From an uncultured bacterium (lineage in GTDB: Bacteria > CALINM01), in assembly GCA_938045315.1 (NCBI GenBank), contig CALINM010000025.1, forward strand, positions 1 through 17,001: a stretch of DNA of 17,001 nucleotides, read 5' to 3'. How positions within the stretch are numbered: the first letter of the stretch is position 1; each line of letters starts with the position of its first letter. Shown here piece after piece: positions 7,788 through 15,006 of this stretch. A program made the translations under genes and the position numbers. The notes beneath the pieces were generated by a model. It did not search any database, was not told the DNA's origin, and saw only the letters and a program-made list of their open reading frames with translations.

Positions 7788-8207
7788 ATGATATCTTACA
7801 ATAAAGTTCTACTTATTGGTAATCTTACAGCTAATCCCCAGTTAAAGTATAATCAAAATGGGCTGGCTGTGACAACTTTTACAATTGCCGTAAATAATAA
7901 GTTTATGACTAAAGACCAAAATATTAAGGAAGAAGTAGGTTTCTTTGATATTGTAGTATTTGGGAAGCAAGCGGAAACATGCAACAGTTACCTTAGTAAA
8001 GGGAGAACGGTTTTTGTTGAAGGACGTCTTTCTATGAATGTCTGGGAAGATTCTACAGGGCAAAAAAAGAGAAAGATTAACATCATAGCAAATCGCGTAC
8101 AGTTTATTAGTCCAAAGTCTCAACAAATAGCATCTCAAGATGAAGGAAATGGTAATGATCTTGAGCTTGTTGAAGATATAAATATTGAAGATGATATTCC
8201 ATTTTAA
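7788..8207 (+). CDS. ssb: Single-stranded DNA-binding protein
   Basis: 139 residues. An N-terminal OB fold (residues 1 to ~108) opens [21 protein letters not shown] and contains [12 protein letters not shown] and [11 protein letters not shown] shorter than usual flexible linker follows, then the acidic tip ending DDIPF, which recruits replication and repair partners. It coats single-stranded DNA as a tetramer in most bacteria. It begins 2 bp after rpsF with only a weak GAGAG ribosome binding site, so coupling to rpsF is likely. Its place between rpsF and rpsR is the ancestral arrangement. Confidence 0.96.
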   Translation: MISYNKVLLIGNLTANPQLKYNQNGLAVTTFTIAVNNKFMTKDQNIKEEVGFFDIVVFGKQAETCNSYLSKGRTVFVEGRLSMNVWEDSTGQKKRKINIIANRVQFISPKSQQIASQDEGNGNDLELVEDINIEDDIPF

Positions 8208-8221
8208 GGAGGAAAAATTAC

Positions 8222-8479
8222 ATGGCCCACTTAAATGATAAAAGAAAGTTTGTTCCCAAGAAAAAGTTTTGTAGGTTTTGTGCTGATGAAAAGCTGGTAA
8301 TTGATTACAAGAAACCGGCGTTATTAAAACAATATGTTTCAGAAAGGGGTAAAATCCTTCCAAGAAGACTATCAGGTACATGTGCAAAACATCAAAGGGA
8401 GCTAAGTACTGCGATTAAGAGGGCAAGACAGTTAGCTTTATTACCCTACACAACAGTTAAACATGTTTTTCCGGGATAA
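8222..8479 (+). CDS. rpsR: 30S ribosomal protein S18, zinc-binding (C+) type
   Basis: 85 residues with the S18 core ([24 protein letters not shown] and ARQLALLPY). It keeps Cys17-X2-Cys20 together with Cys54-X2-His57, a probable four-ligand zinc site; S18 occurs in C+ and C- forms and this is the C+ form. It partners S6 on the platform. AAGGAGG (8206-8212) lies 9 bp before the ATG. The 3' end overlaps the next gene by 17 bp. Confidence 0.96.
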   Translation: MAHLNDKRKFVPKKKFCRFCADEKLVIDYKKPALLKQYVSERGKILPRRLSGTCAKHQRELSTAIKRARQLALLPYTTVKHVFPG

Positions 8480-9371
8480 ACTAAAAAAAACCTGGTTCGC
8501 TGTATTATTCGTAGTAGTGTTGTACTTCGTATCTGAATACGTATTTATTAGTCTTTTCCCTCTACTTGGATCAGTGTTTTTGGGACTGATGTTACGAAAA
8601 AATTATGAGTACGCAGGTTTTTTTATGTTGGTTGCATTAATACCTGTTTTCATTGATAGAGAATTGGCACTTAGTTTTTCTATTTATTATCCCCTTTTGT
8701 TTGTAATCTTAGGACTTATTTTTAGAGATAGAATGGTATATAATAAGGGTACTATTTTTTTATACACATCAATTATTATTTCAGGACTATTTTTCATTTA
8801 TCTTATGTTTATGGAAAAAAAAATTGGTTTGTACACACAAATTAAAACTGCTTTTAACATGGAGATGAAATCTGTTAGTGAACAACTAAGTAATTTTACC
8901 AGTTCTGAGGATGTTCAGGATTATTTTAGTACAATTAGGCACGTTATAAACAATTATTCACCGTTTCTGATTGCCTTTCAATTTGTTCTTTACAATATAT
9001 TAAATCTATACATAATGTCTTCACTTTTTAAAGATTTACTACCCCCCTTTTCTGAGAGATTTGGCCAGATGCAAGTACCTTTTTGGGGCGTGTGGGGAAT
9101 AAATATTGGGTTAATTATGGTTCTATTTTTTGATAATTTTCTTTCAAAAATTGGTGCTAATACAATTTTATTTTTTCTCTCCCTTTACTTTTTTCAGGGG
9201 CTCTCGCTATCTACCCTTTTCTTTAAAATTAATAAAATACCCGCCTTTTTGATGTTTTTGTTTCTATTATTGTTATTGATGAATCATGTAATATGGTTTT
9301 TAATAAGTATTATAGGAATACTTGATACATATTTTAATTTTAAAAAGCATTTTAAGGAGGCGCTTCTATGA
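8463..9371 (+). CDS. DUF2232 (YybS-like) integral membrane protein
   Basis: 302 residues, about eight hydrophobic membrane segments, with a soluble stretch near residues 125-165. The C-terminal segment ([19 protein letters not shown], then [11 protein letters not shown]) matches my recollection of DUF2232 proteins, which often sit between rpsR and rplI. Function is unknown; position in a ribosomal/replication operon does not itself define a role. The ATG lies inside the end of rpsR and the TGA overlaps the rplI ATG (ATGA at 9368-9371). It has no good ribosome binding site of its own. Rich in Phe and Leu and poor in charged residues. Confidence 0.8.
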   Translation: MFFRDKLKKTWFAVLFVVVLYFVSEYVFISLFPLLGSVFLGLMLRKNYEYAGFFMLVALIPVFIDRELALSFSIYYPLLFVILGLIFRDRMVYNKGTIFLYTSIIISGLFFIYLMFMEKKIGLYTQIKTAFNMEMKSVSEQLSNFTSSEDVQDYFSTIRHVINNYSPFLIAFQFVLYNILNLYIMSSLFKDLLPPFSERFGQMQVPFWGVWGINIGLIMVLFFDNFLSKIGANTILFFLSLYFFQGLSLSTLFFKINKIPAFLMFLFLLLLLMNHVIWFLISIIGILDTYFNFKKHFKEALL

Positions 9372-9814
9372 AAGTATTGTTACAAACTGATGTGGAATCT
9401 GTTGGCAAAGCTGGGCAAATTGTAAACGTTAAAGATGGCTTTGCAAGAAACTACCTTATCCCCCGTAAGTTAGCTGTTATCGCAGATGAAAAGAATGTTA
9501 GGGTATTTGAACATCTAAAAAGGCAAACTGAAGAAAAGATTAGAAAAACAAGAAAACAAGCAGAGATTTTAAAAGAAAAGATTGAAAATTTAACCCTTAA
9601 GATTCCATGTAAAGTTGGGGAAGAAGGTAAGCTCTTTGGTTCAGTTACTAATATTCAAATAGCTGAAGCGCTTAAAAAAGAGGGAATAGAATTAGATAGA
9701 AAAAAGATCGTTCTCGAACAACCTTTAAAAGTACTTGGTGATTATGAAGCAGTAGCTAAATTAGAGGGGGATATAACAGCAAAAATTCGTATTACATTGG
9801 TTAAAGAAGAATGA
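9368..9814 (+). CDS. rplI: 50S ribosomal protein L9
   Basis: 148 residues, full length. The N-terminal domain carries the L9 signature (GKAGQIVNVKDGFARNYLIPRKLA, residues ~17-40). A long central helix (~43-75, very Lys/Glu-rich) joins the C-terminal domain with LFGSVTNIQIAEALKKEG. L9 spans from the L1 stalk base toward the neighbouring ribosome and supports reading-frame fidelity. AAGGAGG (9354-9360) is 7 bp before the ATG. It overlaps both neighbours by 4 bp (ATGA at each end). Confidence 0.97.
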   Translation: MKVLLQTDVESVGKAGQIVNVKDGFARNYLIPRKLAVIADEKNVRVFEHLKRQTEEKIRKTRKQAEILKEKIENLTLKIPCKVGEEGKLFGSVTNIQIAEALKKEGIELDRKKIVLEQPLKVLGDYEAVAKLEGDITAKIRITLVKEE

Positions 9815-11163
9815 AACCAAAAAGCAAGGTTCTCCCTAACAGCATTGAGGCGGAACATTCAGTTTTAGGGGGAATCTTGCTGGAAAATGATGTCCTAAAT
9901 AGAGTATCAGAAATTCTTAAGCCAGAAGATTTTTATTTAGAAGCTCATCAAAGAATTTATAAAGCGATTCTTGCTCTTAGAGAAGAAAATGCTCCTCTTG
10001 ATATAATTACACTCACAGATTATTTCCTTAAAAAGAAAGAATTAGAATTAGTTGGTGGTGCAGCATATCTATCAAGACTCTTAGATAATGTTGCATCCTC
10101 TGCAAATATTGTTCATCATGCAAATATTATTAGAGAAAAATCAATTTTAAGGAAACTTTTAAGTGTTACAGGAGAGATTTACAATCAGTGTTTTGACCCT
10201 GTAGAAGATTTAGAAGAGTTTTTAGATACGGCTGAAGAGAAGATTTTTGCAATCACTCAAAAAGAAAGAAGTAAGTATAATGTATTTGACATAAAGCAGA
10301 TAATGAAAAACAGTCTTAGTATAATTGATGAATTATATCACAAAAAAGAATATATAACAGGTGTTACAACGGGTTTTAAAGAACTGGATAACTTAACAGC
10401 AGGGCTACAACCCTCTGATTTGATAATCATTGCTGGAAGACCTGGTATGGGAAAAACAGCACTTGCCCTTTCTATACTTAAATCTGCTGCTATAGATGGC
10501 AATCCATGTGCATTTTTTTCTCTAGAGATGTCGAAGGAGCAAATCGGGATGAGACTTCTTTGCGCGGAAGCAAAGGTGGAATTGCAAAAAATAAGAAGAG
10601 GATTTATATCTGATAAAGACTGGACCCCACTGGCTAATGCAGCGGCAAAATTATCGGAAACAAAGATTTTTATAGATGATACTGCCGGTTTGAATATAAT
10701 GGAACTTCGTTCAAGGGCAAGAAAACTTAAGGCTGAACACGATATAAAGTTGTTAATAATAGATTACCTTCAGCTTATGAGAGCACATAAAAGTAAAGAT
10801 AGCAGAGAACAAGAAATTGCTGAAATCTCAAGATCTCTTAAAGCACTGGCAAAGGAGTTGAACATACCAATTGTAGCTCTCTCTCAATTAAATAGAGCTG
10901 TTGAGACAAGGGGGGAAGATAAGAGGCCTCAAATGGCAAACTTAAGAGAATCAGGTGCCATAGAGCAAGATGCTGATGTCATAATCTTTGTTTATAGAGA
11001 AGAGTACTATTTAAAACAGAAAGGAAAAGAAATCCCCGATGATGTTAAGAATGTGGCAGAAATTATTGTAGCAAAGCAAAGAAATGGTCCCACGGGAATA
11101 GTAAAAGTTTATTTTAATGATAAAATAACTTTTTTTGGTGACCTGTTACACACAGTTACTTGA
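9811..11163 (+). CDS. dnaB: Replicative DNA helicase DnaB
   Basis: 450 residues, full length without an intein. The N-terminal domain opens PNSIEAEHSVLGGILLE and spans ~8-150; a linker follows; then the RecA-like domain with Walker A GRPGMGKT (209-216), catalytic Glu239 (FFSLEM), Walker B LLIIDYLQL (314-322), SQLNR (358-362) and the KQRNGPTG stretch (422-429) with the arginine finger. A hexamer of this protein unwinds DNA at the fork on the lagging strand. It is translationally coupled to rplI through ATGA. Its TGA is immediately followed by the 3' end of a tRNA gene on the other strand, and no terminator is visible between them. Confidence 0.97.
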   Translation: MKPKSKVLPNSIEAEHSVLGGILLENDVLNRVSEILKPEDFYLEAHQRIYKAILALREENAPLDIITLTDYFLKKKELELVGGAAYLSRLLDNVASSANIVHHANIIREKSILRKLLSVTGEIYNQCFDPVEDLEEFLDTAEEKIFAITQKERSKYNVFDIKQIMKNSLSIIDELYHKKEYITGVTTGFKELDNLTAGLQPSDLIIIAGRPGMGKTALALSILKSAAIDGNPCAFFSLEMSKEQIGMRLLCAEAKVELQKIRRGFISDKDWTPLANAAAKLSETKIFIDDTAGLNIMELRSRARKLKAEHDIKLLIIDYLQLMRAHKSKDSREQEIAEISRSLKALAKELNIPIVALSQLNRAVETRGEDKRPQMANLRESGAIEQDADVIIFVYREEYYLKQKGKEIPDDVKNVAEIIVAKQRNGPTGIVKVYFNDKITFFGDLLHTVT

Positions 11164-11236
11164 CGCGCCCGGCAGGATTCGAACCTGCGACAACTGGCTC
11201 CGGAGACCAGTGCTCTATCCCCTGAGCTACGAGCGC
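11164..11236 (-). tRNA. tRNA-Arg, anticodon CCG
   Basis: A full 73-nt cloverleaf reads on the minus strand. The acceptor stem is GCGCTCG/CGGGCGC (one wobble, 5-68) with discriminator G; D arm GCTC/GAGC; anticodon stem CTGGT/GCCAG with loop CTCCGGA, giving anticodon CCG, which reads CGG as arginine; T arm GCAGG/CCTGC with loop TTCGAAT. CCA is not encoded: the next bases are TCA, the complement of the dnaB stop codon. The 5' end is 8 nt after the GYD stop codon, so it may be cut from the GYD transcript. A weak promoter of its own is possible inside GYD (TTGATG 11273-11268, 15 bp, TAAAAT 11252-11247). Confidence 0.96.
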
Positions 11237-11244
11237 AATTAAAA

Positions 11245-11529
11245 TTATTTTATTTTTTTAATAAAATCATCAACAGGAATTGCAGGCAGTGAAGTTATTT
11301 GAACAGTTCCTCTTGCACCCATTTCTATTGATATCTTAGCTACTGTTTCATTGTCGGGAGCTTCCATTATTGTTACAAAATCATAACCTCCCAAAACTGC
11401 ATATTGTGCTAAAACCTTTCCACCCATAGCTTCCATTTCCTTGTTAACTTCTTTAATTCTTTCAGGTTTTGACTTAATTGTTCTTCTACCTTCATCAGTT
11501 AGTTTAGAGAGTAATACAAAAATACCCAT
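11245..11529 (-). CDS. GYD domain-containing protein
   Basis: 94 residues, the usual size of this family of small alpha/beta proteins. It opens MGIFVLLSKLTDEGRRTIK and contains the name-giving GGYDFVTIMEAPD (residues ~47-59); it ends with VDDFIKKIK. GYD proteins are related to ferredoxin-like/dimeric alpha-beta barrel folds, and their function is not established. The start is firm: AAGGAGG (11541-11535) 5 bp upstream and a near-perfect promoter. It is followed after 8 bp by tRNA-Arg. Confidence 0.85.
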   Translation of the reverse strand: MGIFVLLSKLTDEGRRTIKSKPERIKEVNKEMEAMGGKVLAQYAVLGGYDFVTIMEAPDNETVAKISIEMGARGTVQITSLPAIPVDDFIKKIK

Positions 11530-11558
11530 ATTATCCTCCTTAATGAGTAGTTTTTTTA

Positions 11559-11587
11559 AGTATACTTTTAAAAATTAGGAATGTCAA
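11559..11587 (-). promoter_or_regulatory. Strong promoter of the GYD gene (and probably tRNA-Arg)
   Basis: Minus strand TTGACA (11587-11582, perfect), 17-bp spacer, TATACT (11564-11559, five of six). A start near 11552 gives a leader of about 23 nt with an ideal AAGGAGG. By match it is the best promoter in the window, more than a small protein of unknown role would seem to need, which fits a shared transcript with the tRNA. Confidence 0.7.
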
Positions 11588-11633
11588 AATTGAAGTTCTG
11601 TATAAAAAAGTTTCAACGTGCATTGAATCTCTA

Positions 11634-12521
11634 TTAAATTGGGCTTAAATGATTTAATTCTTCTCTAAGTTTAAAAATAGCCTTTTCTTTCTTTTTAGCC
11701 TCTATCATTATGTGAATTTTTTTAATATTACCTTTTTCAATGAGTTTTTTTAACGTAATAAAATCTTTAATATCCACATATTCACCATGGGTGCCTCTTT
11801 TACCATTACCTTTTGAGGAGAGATGAATTTTTGGAATGCCTTTGGAAATCCAGGTATCAAAAATGTCGTTTATGGAGAAATCTGATGGATTTAAAATATG
11901 ATGAAAATAATCAAATACGAAGGGAATCTTCAGATCTTTAGAAATGTTAAGAACCTCTTTAGCACAGTAGTGCCTTTCATCATTTTCTATAGCTAGCCTC
12001 TTTTTTAACCAGTTATGTTTTTCCACTACATTCATAAAGCGTTCAATAGATTTACTTTTGTTATCGTAAATCCCTCCAATATGTATAATAACAATACCCT
12101 CTTTATTAATCCCTAAATTGTCTAATAACCAAAAATGATATTCTAGTTCTCTTATCGAGTTTTCCACTACTTTTGGATTAGTAGAGTTAAGAATAACGTA
12201 TTGTGCGGGATGCATTGTAATCCGGATATTGTAATTACTTTTAATTATCTTACTAGCTTCATAAAGAAGGGGTTCAAGTTTAAAAAACCAATTTTCACAA
12301 AATTTAGGATGAGATGCAAAGGGTATGAAGTTTGAACCTATCCTGAAAACTTCTATTTGTTCTGACTTACATAATTCAAGAAGTTTAAATAAATTATTCA
12401 AGTTTAAAATAAATGTTTTGTACAGGTTTTTAAAATTTAAATTTTTTAACCTAAAAGTGTGGTTAGTATTTAGGCTACCATCATGATTAGAGCAAAAGGT
12501 TCCGAATCCAATTTGTAACAT
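11634..12521 (-). CDS. uvsE: UV damage endonuclease UvsE/UVDE
   Basis: 295 residues, the usual size of bacterial UvsE, a metal-dependent TIM-barrel nuclease that nicks DNA 5' to UV photoproducts. The ordered motifs are RIGSNFIPFASH (60-71), RITMHPAQY (100-108), IHIGG (146-150), LAIENDE (176-182), FVFDYFHH (201-208), IHLSS (232-236), HGEYVD (245-250) and MIEAK (272-276). Likely metal ligands are His71, His104, His147, Glu179, Asp204, His207, His233 and Glu274 by comparison with the family. It starts at ATG 12521. No ribosome binding site is visible, and a possible TTGAAC (12557-12552)/TAAATA (12535-12530) promoter would place +1 close to the ATG, but its -10 box is poor. It probably forms its own unit. 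Confidence 0.93.
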   Translation of the reverse strand: MLQIGFGTFCSNHDGSLNTNHTFRLKNLNFKNLYKTFILNLNNLFKLLELCKSEQIEVFRIGSNFIPFASHPKFCENWFFKLEPLLYEASKIIKSNYNIRITMHPAQYVILNSTNPKVVENSIRELEYHFWLLDNLGINKEGIVIIHIGGIYDNKSKSIERFMNVVEKHNWLKKRLAIENDERHYCAKEVLNISKDLKIPFVFDYFHHILNPSDFSINDIFDTWISKGIPKIHLSSKGNGKRGTHGEYVDIKDFITLKKLIEKGNIKKIHIMIEAKKKEKAIFKLREELNHLSPI

Positions 12522-12733
12522 AAATGAATTATTTAAAATCTATCATAAAAAGTTCAAGGAAAAAATTTTTCTAATTTTCACATACACATTGATTTTAAAT
12601 ATTTCACATAGAGGACTGAATTTGAAAAGAATTTTATTTTTTTGTCCTCTTTGGCTGCAAAGTACAATAAAAATAACCTTAAGAGTCCATTTAAAATTAA
12701 AAAAGATATTACAATGAGAATTTTTAAAGGGAT

Positions 12734-12889
12734 ATGAAAAAAAATAATGATTTCATTAATGCATATCAATGGAAATTGATAGGATTCCCAAGAGCTATTC
12801 AGGGCAGGGAAAGTTCAGGGGAAGAGTATGGTAAATTTAATTTGAATAATAATTTCTTTATCTCCATGAGTAGGTGCAGACATATGTAG
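12734..12889 (+). CDS. Possible 51-codon small ORF, unrecognised
   Basis: ATG at 12734 opens a frame of 51 codons starting MKKNNDFINAYQWKLIGF and ending with MSRCRHM before TAG at 12887. AAAGGG lies just upstream (12726-12731) but only 2 nt from the ATG, too close for a good ribosome binding site. Composition is protein-like, with Trp, Pro and Cys and few low-complexity runs, yet no family is recognised. It may be the 5' piece of a broken gene or chance. Confidence 0.2.
   Translation: MKKNNDFINAYQWKLIGFPRAIQGRESSGEEYGKFNLNNNFFISMSRCRHM
12764..12781. repeat. Perfect 7-bp inverted repeat
   Basis: TATCAAT and ATTGATA flank a 4-nt centre (GGAA). It could be a small hairpin in RNA or a protein binding site; there is no T-run after it, so it is not a terminator. 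Distance to tetR (about 440 bp) makes a tetR operator unlikely. Confidence 0.4.
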
Positions 12890-12906
12890 CAACGCTGAGT
12901 TTTATA

Positions 12907-12937
12907 CGCGGGTTAACAGAAATTGAAATAACCAGCG
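12907..12937. repeat. GC-containing hairpin in the spacer
   Basis: CGC-G-GGTTA (12907-12915) can pair with TAACC-A-GCG (12929-12937): eight base pairs interrupted by one G-A mismatch, closing a 13-nt A-rich loop. This is the strongest local fold I can see by eye in the spacer and lies in its less AT-rich part. There is no adjacent T-run. Confidence 0.4.
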
Positions 12938-13137
12938 AGAGGGAAGTCAACAGTAGTTACTATTAAAGAAAATAAAACTCAAAATACATTGGAATTAAAT
13001 GTATAGGATAAAGAAGGGTTAAACAAGTTTAGAAGTTATAAAATTGGGGAAGGCGATGAACGGGGTTGTAAATATGAAATTCAAAAGGGAAAAAGTGTAA
13101 ATAAGTCACTTTATCGAGCCTCAGGTAGTTTATATAT

Positions 13138-13168
13138 AAAGGGGTTGTTAATTGAAAGCACCCCCTTT
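13138..13168. repeat. 7-bp inverted repeat upstream of tetR
   Basis: AAAGGGG (13138-13144) and CCCCTTT (13162-13168) surround a 17-nt interval. It sits 51 bp before the tetR ATG and just upstream of the likely -35 box, a reasonable place for an operator, though TetR-family sites usually have a shorter interval. No T-run follows, so it is not a terminator. Confidence 0.35.
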
Positions 13169-13182
13169 TGCTCAAAAAAATC

Positions 13183-13211
13183 TACACAAAAATCATTTTA
13201 TAAACTATTAT
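13183..13211 (+). promoter_or_regulatory. Probable tetR promoter, close to the ATG
   Basis: TACACA (13183-13188), 17-bp spacer, TATTAT (13206-13211). Eight bases then lead to the ATG at 13220, and no purine-rich ribosome binding site precedes it, so this would be another leaderless or nearly leaderless start. The neighbourhood is so AT-rich that overlapping -10 boxes cannot be excluded. Confidence 0.4.
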
Positions 13212-13219
13212 ATATAAAA

Positions 13220-13789
13220 ATGCGCAAAAAAAGGGTTATAAGTAAGGAACAGTTGATAAACATAGGAAAAGATGTATTTTCCGAAAAAGGTTACTTCCTA
13301 TCAAAGGTATCAGACATTGTCAAAAAAGCTGGTGTATGCCAGGGGACCTATTATCTCCATTTTGAGAGTAAAAAAGATATACTTGCGGCCATAATTGATG
13401 AATTTCATAAAGATATTAACAGAATACTTTTTCTGGATAAATATGTGTTTAAAGATTATAAAGACCTTTTGATTCAAAAAGAATTAAGCCTTTTTACATA
13501 TTTCATGAATAATTATAAAACCACTTTACTTATTTTTAGAGAAGGCTATGGAGAAATTGATTTTGTAGAAAAACTTACAACGATTCATAAAGAGATGACC
13601 TTGTCGAGAAAAGAAATTCTTAAATATCTACTAAATGGAAATACTGAAAAAGCAGAGCTCTATGGATATATTCTTGGAGGTATACTTAGAGGGGCTTTTA
13701 TGTATTCAATAGAAAAAAGGTTGCAAAAGGAACAATATATTCCACTTTTAAATGGAATACTTGAAAAATTTCTTTTGGCAGTAATTTAA
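13220..13789 (+). CDS. TetR/AcrR-family transcriptional regulator
   Basis: 189 residues from the ATG at 13220, normal for TetR. The N-terminal DNA-binding domain includes SEKGYFLSKVSDIVKKAGVCQGTYYLHFESKKDIL (residues ~21-54), with the helix-turn-helix at ~28-46 and the family's GTYYLHF.SK motif. The rest is an all-helical ligand and dimer domain with no assignable ligand. The frame extends upstream to a TTG at 13145, but those 25 residues look non-coding and are outside the family pattern. It converges on the exporter operon, and the stop codons overlap in TTAA. The obvious inference is that it represses that operon, its own gene, or both; the operon promoter lies outside the window. Confidence 0.88.
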   Translation: MRKKRVISKEQLINIGKDVFSEKGYFLSKVSDIVKKAGVCQGTYYLHFESKKDILAAIIDEFHKDINRILFLDKYVFKDYKDLLIQKELSLFTYFMNNYKTTLLIFREGYGEIDFVEKLTTIHKEMTLSRKEILKYLLNGNTEKAELYGYILGGILRGAFMYSIEKRLQKEQYIPLLNGILEKFLLAVI

Positions 13790-15006
13790 TATAATGCTTC
13801 AATGGGATCTACATCTGATGCCTTTTTTGCGGGGTAAATGCCGGCAAAAAGCCCAAGAAAGAAGGATAAAACAATAGAAATGAAAATTGATGTGATAGAA
13901 AAAGCGAGTGGATACAAAGCATAGTGACTTATTAACAGAGTTACTACTACAGATATAAGTATCCCAAATCCTGACCCACTAATTGTAAGGAAAAGTGCTT
14001 CTAAAAGAAATTGAGTAATAATATCCTTTTTTGTTGCACCACATGCCCTTCTAATTCCAATTTCACGTTTCCTTTCTGCGACTGTCATCATCATTATTGC
14101 TAAAATACCTAAACCACCAATGGAATACGAAAGAATTGATGCAGTATTACCTAAGTCATTAACAAGTATAGTTGCCTCATCCTTGATTGATACAAGGTCT
14201 GTAATTGCTCTAACAAAAAAATCGCTCCTTTGTCCTGACAATATTTTATGTCTTAATATGAGTAGTTTATTAATTTCTTCTTTTGCTTCATTGAGATTAT
14301 TATAATCAGCAACTTGCACATAAAAAGAAGTAATATAATCAACATTAAGAATTCTTCTAATCATAGTACTGTATGGTATTAAAACTTGATTATCCTGATC
14401 ATTTCCTGTAAGGTCAACACCCATAGGTTCAAGAACCCCAACAACTTCTAATGGTGCCCTAAAAAGAAGTACATATTTGCCAATAGGATCTTCCTTACCA
14501 AACAAATTTTCATATATTTTGTAGCCCAAAATTACTTTTTTTTCATTATTCTCAAACTCCGATTCTGTAAAATATCTACCTAAATAGATATTGATATTTC
14601 GCAATTTGTTATAATTAGGAGAAATGCCTATTGCGTTAGCAGAAACCCTGGATTCTTTGTAACGCATGGGAAAGGTTTTAGAAAAAGATGGTGAAACATC
14701 AATTACATAGGGGATAGAATTTTTGACTTCCATCGCATCCGATTCTTTTAATGTTTTTGATGGTAAAAAAACAGTTCTGCCACGACCTGGTGTTAGAGAT
14801 GTTCCAGCAGAAACTATTATAAGATTTTTGCCATACTTTTCAGCTTCTATTGAGACTTTTTTTTTCATCATTTCTGTAATGTTTGAAACAATTACAAGTG
14901 AGAGTGTACCAAAAGCTATGCCAAGAATGGAGAGTAAAGTCCTGATTTTATGGGTATGGAGATTTTTAATGGCAAGTATTAAATTTATACTAATACTTCT
15001 AAACAA
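13786..15006 (-). CDS. MacB/FtsX-type ABC exporter permease (second of pair)
   Basis: 406 residues. One membrane helix near residues 22-44, a large periplasmic MacB_PCD domain (~45-270), then three helices (~280-395) with the FtsX motif ERKREIGIRRACGATKKDI between them and the terminal DPIEALY. It lacks an ATPase domain, unlike canonical MacB. It starts with TTG at 15006: a GGAGG at 15017-15013 sits 6 bp upstream and no in-frame ATG is nearby. It overlaps the upstream permease by 8 bp. It is a diverged paralogue of that gene, so the two are expected to form a heterodimer served by the shared ATPase. Transported substrate unknown. Confidence 0.88.
   Translation of the reverse strand: MFRSISINLILAIKNLHTHKIRTLLSILGIAFGTLSLVIVSNITEMMKKKVSIEAEKYGKNLIIVSAGTSLTPGRGRTVFLPSKTLKESDAMEVKNSIPYVIDVSPSFSKTFPMRYKESRVSANAIGISPNYNKLRNINIYLGRYFTESEFENNEKKVILGYKIYENLFGKEDPIGKYVLLFRAPLEVVGVLEPMGVDLTGNDQDNQVLIPYSTMIRRILNVDYITSFYVQVADYNNLNEAKEEINKLLILRHKILSGQRSDFFVRAITDLVSIKDEATILVNDLGNTASILSYSIGGLGILAIMMMTVAERKREIGIRRACGATKKDIITQFLLEALFLTISGSGFGILISVVVTLLISHYALYPLAFSITSIFISIVLSFFLGLFAGIYPAKKASDVDPIEALY

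Larger units (their letters stand above)
12522..13219. other. Unexplained ~700-bp spacer between uvsE and tetR
   Basis: The two flanking starts are divergent, so promoters are expected at each end, but the stretch is long for this compact window. Its first part is plain AT-rich. From about 12781 to 13100 the plus strand is purine-rich and less AT-rich than other spacers here. The plus frame shared with tetR is open for 51 codons (from 12734), is interrupted by several stops between 12887 and 12931, and is then open again apart from one TAG near 13004 into the tetR reading frame. I recognise no protein or known RNA family in it. A decayed gene, a structured RNA or plain spacer are all possible. 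Confidence 0.4.

Noticed and set aside
7842-8387. 181-codon minus-strand frame opposite ssb and rpsR
   Set aside because: Shadow of two certain genes; no ribosome binding site or family features.
11164-11236. tRNA as attachment site of an integrated element
   Set aside because: No integrase, no direct repeat of the tRNA 3' end and no foreign-looking genes nearby; both sides are housekeeping genes.
12578-12769. 63-codon minus-strand frame in the spacer
   Set aside because: Almost only Ile, Leu, Phe and Lys, with no ribosome binding site and no family resemblance; expected by chance in AT-rich DNA.
13145-13219. Upstream extension of tetR from TTG 13145
   Set aside because: The 25 extra residues do not fit the TetR N-terminus and cover the promoter and inverted repeat; ATG 13220 is the better start.
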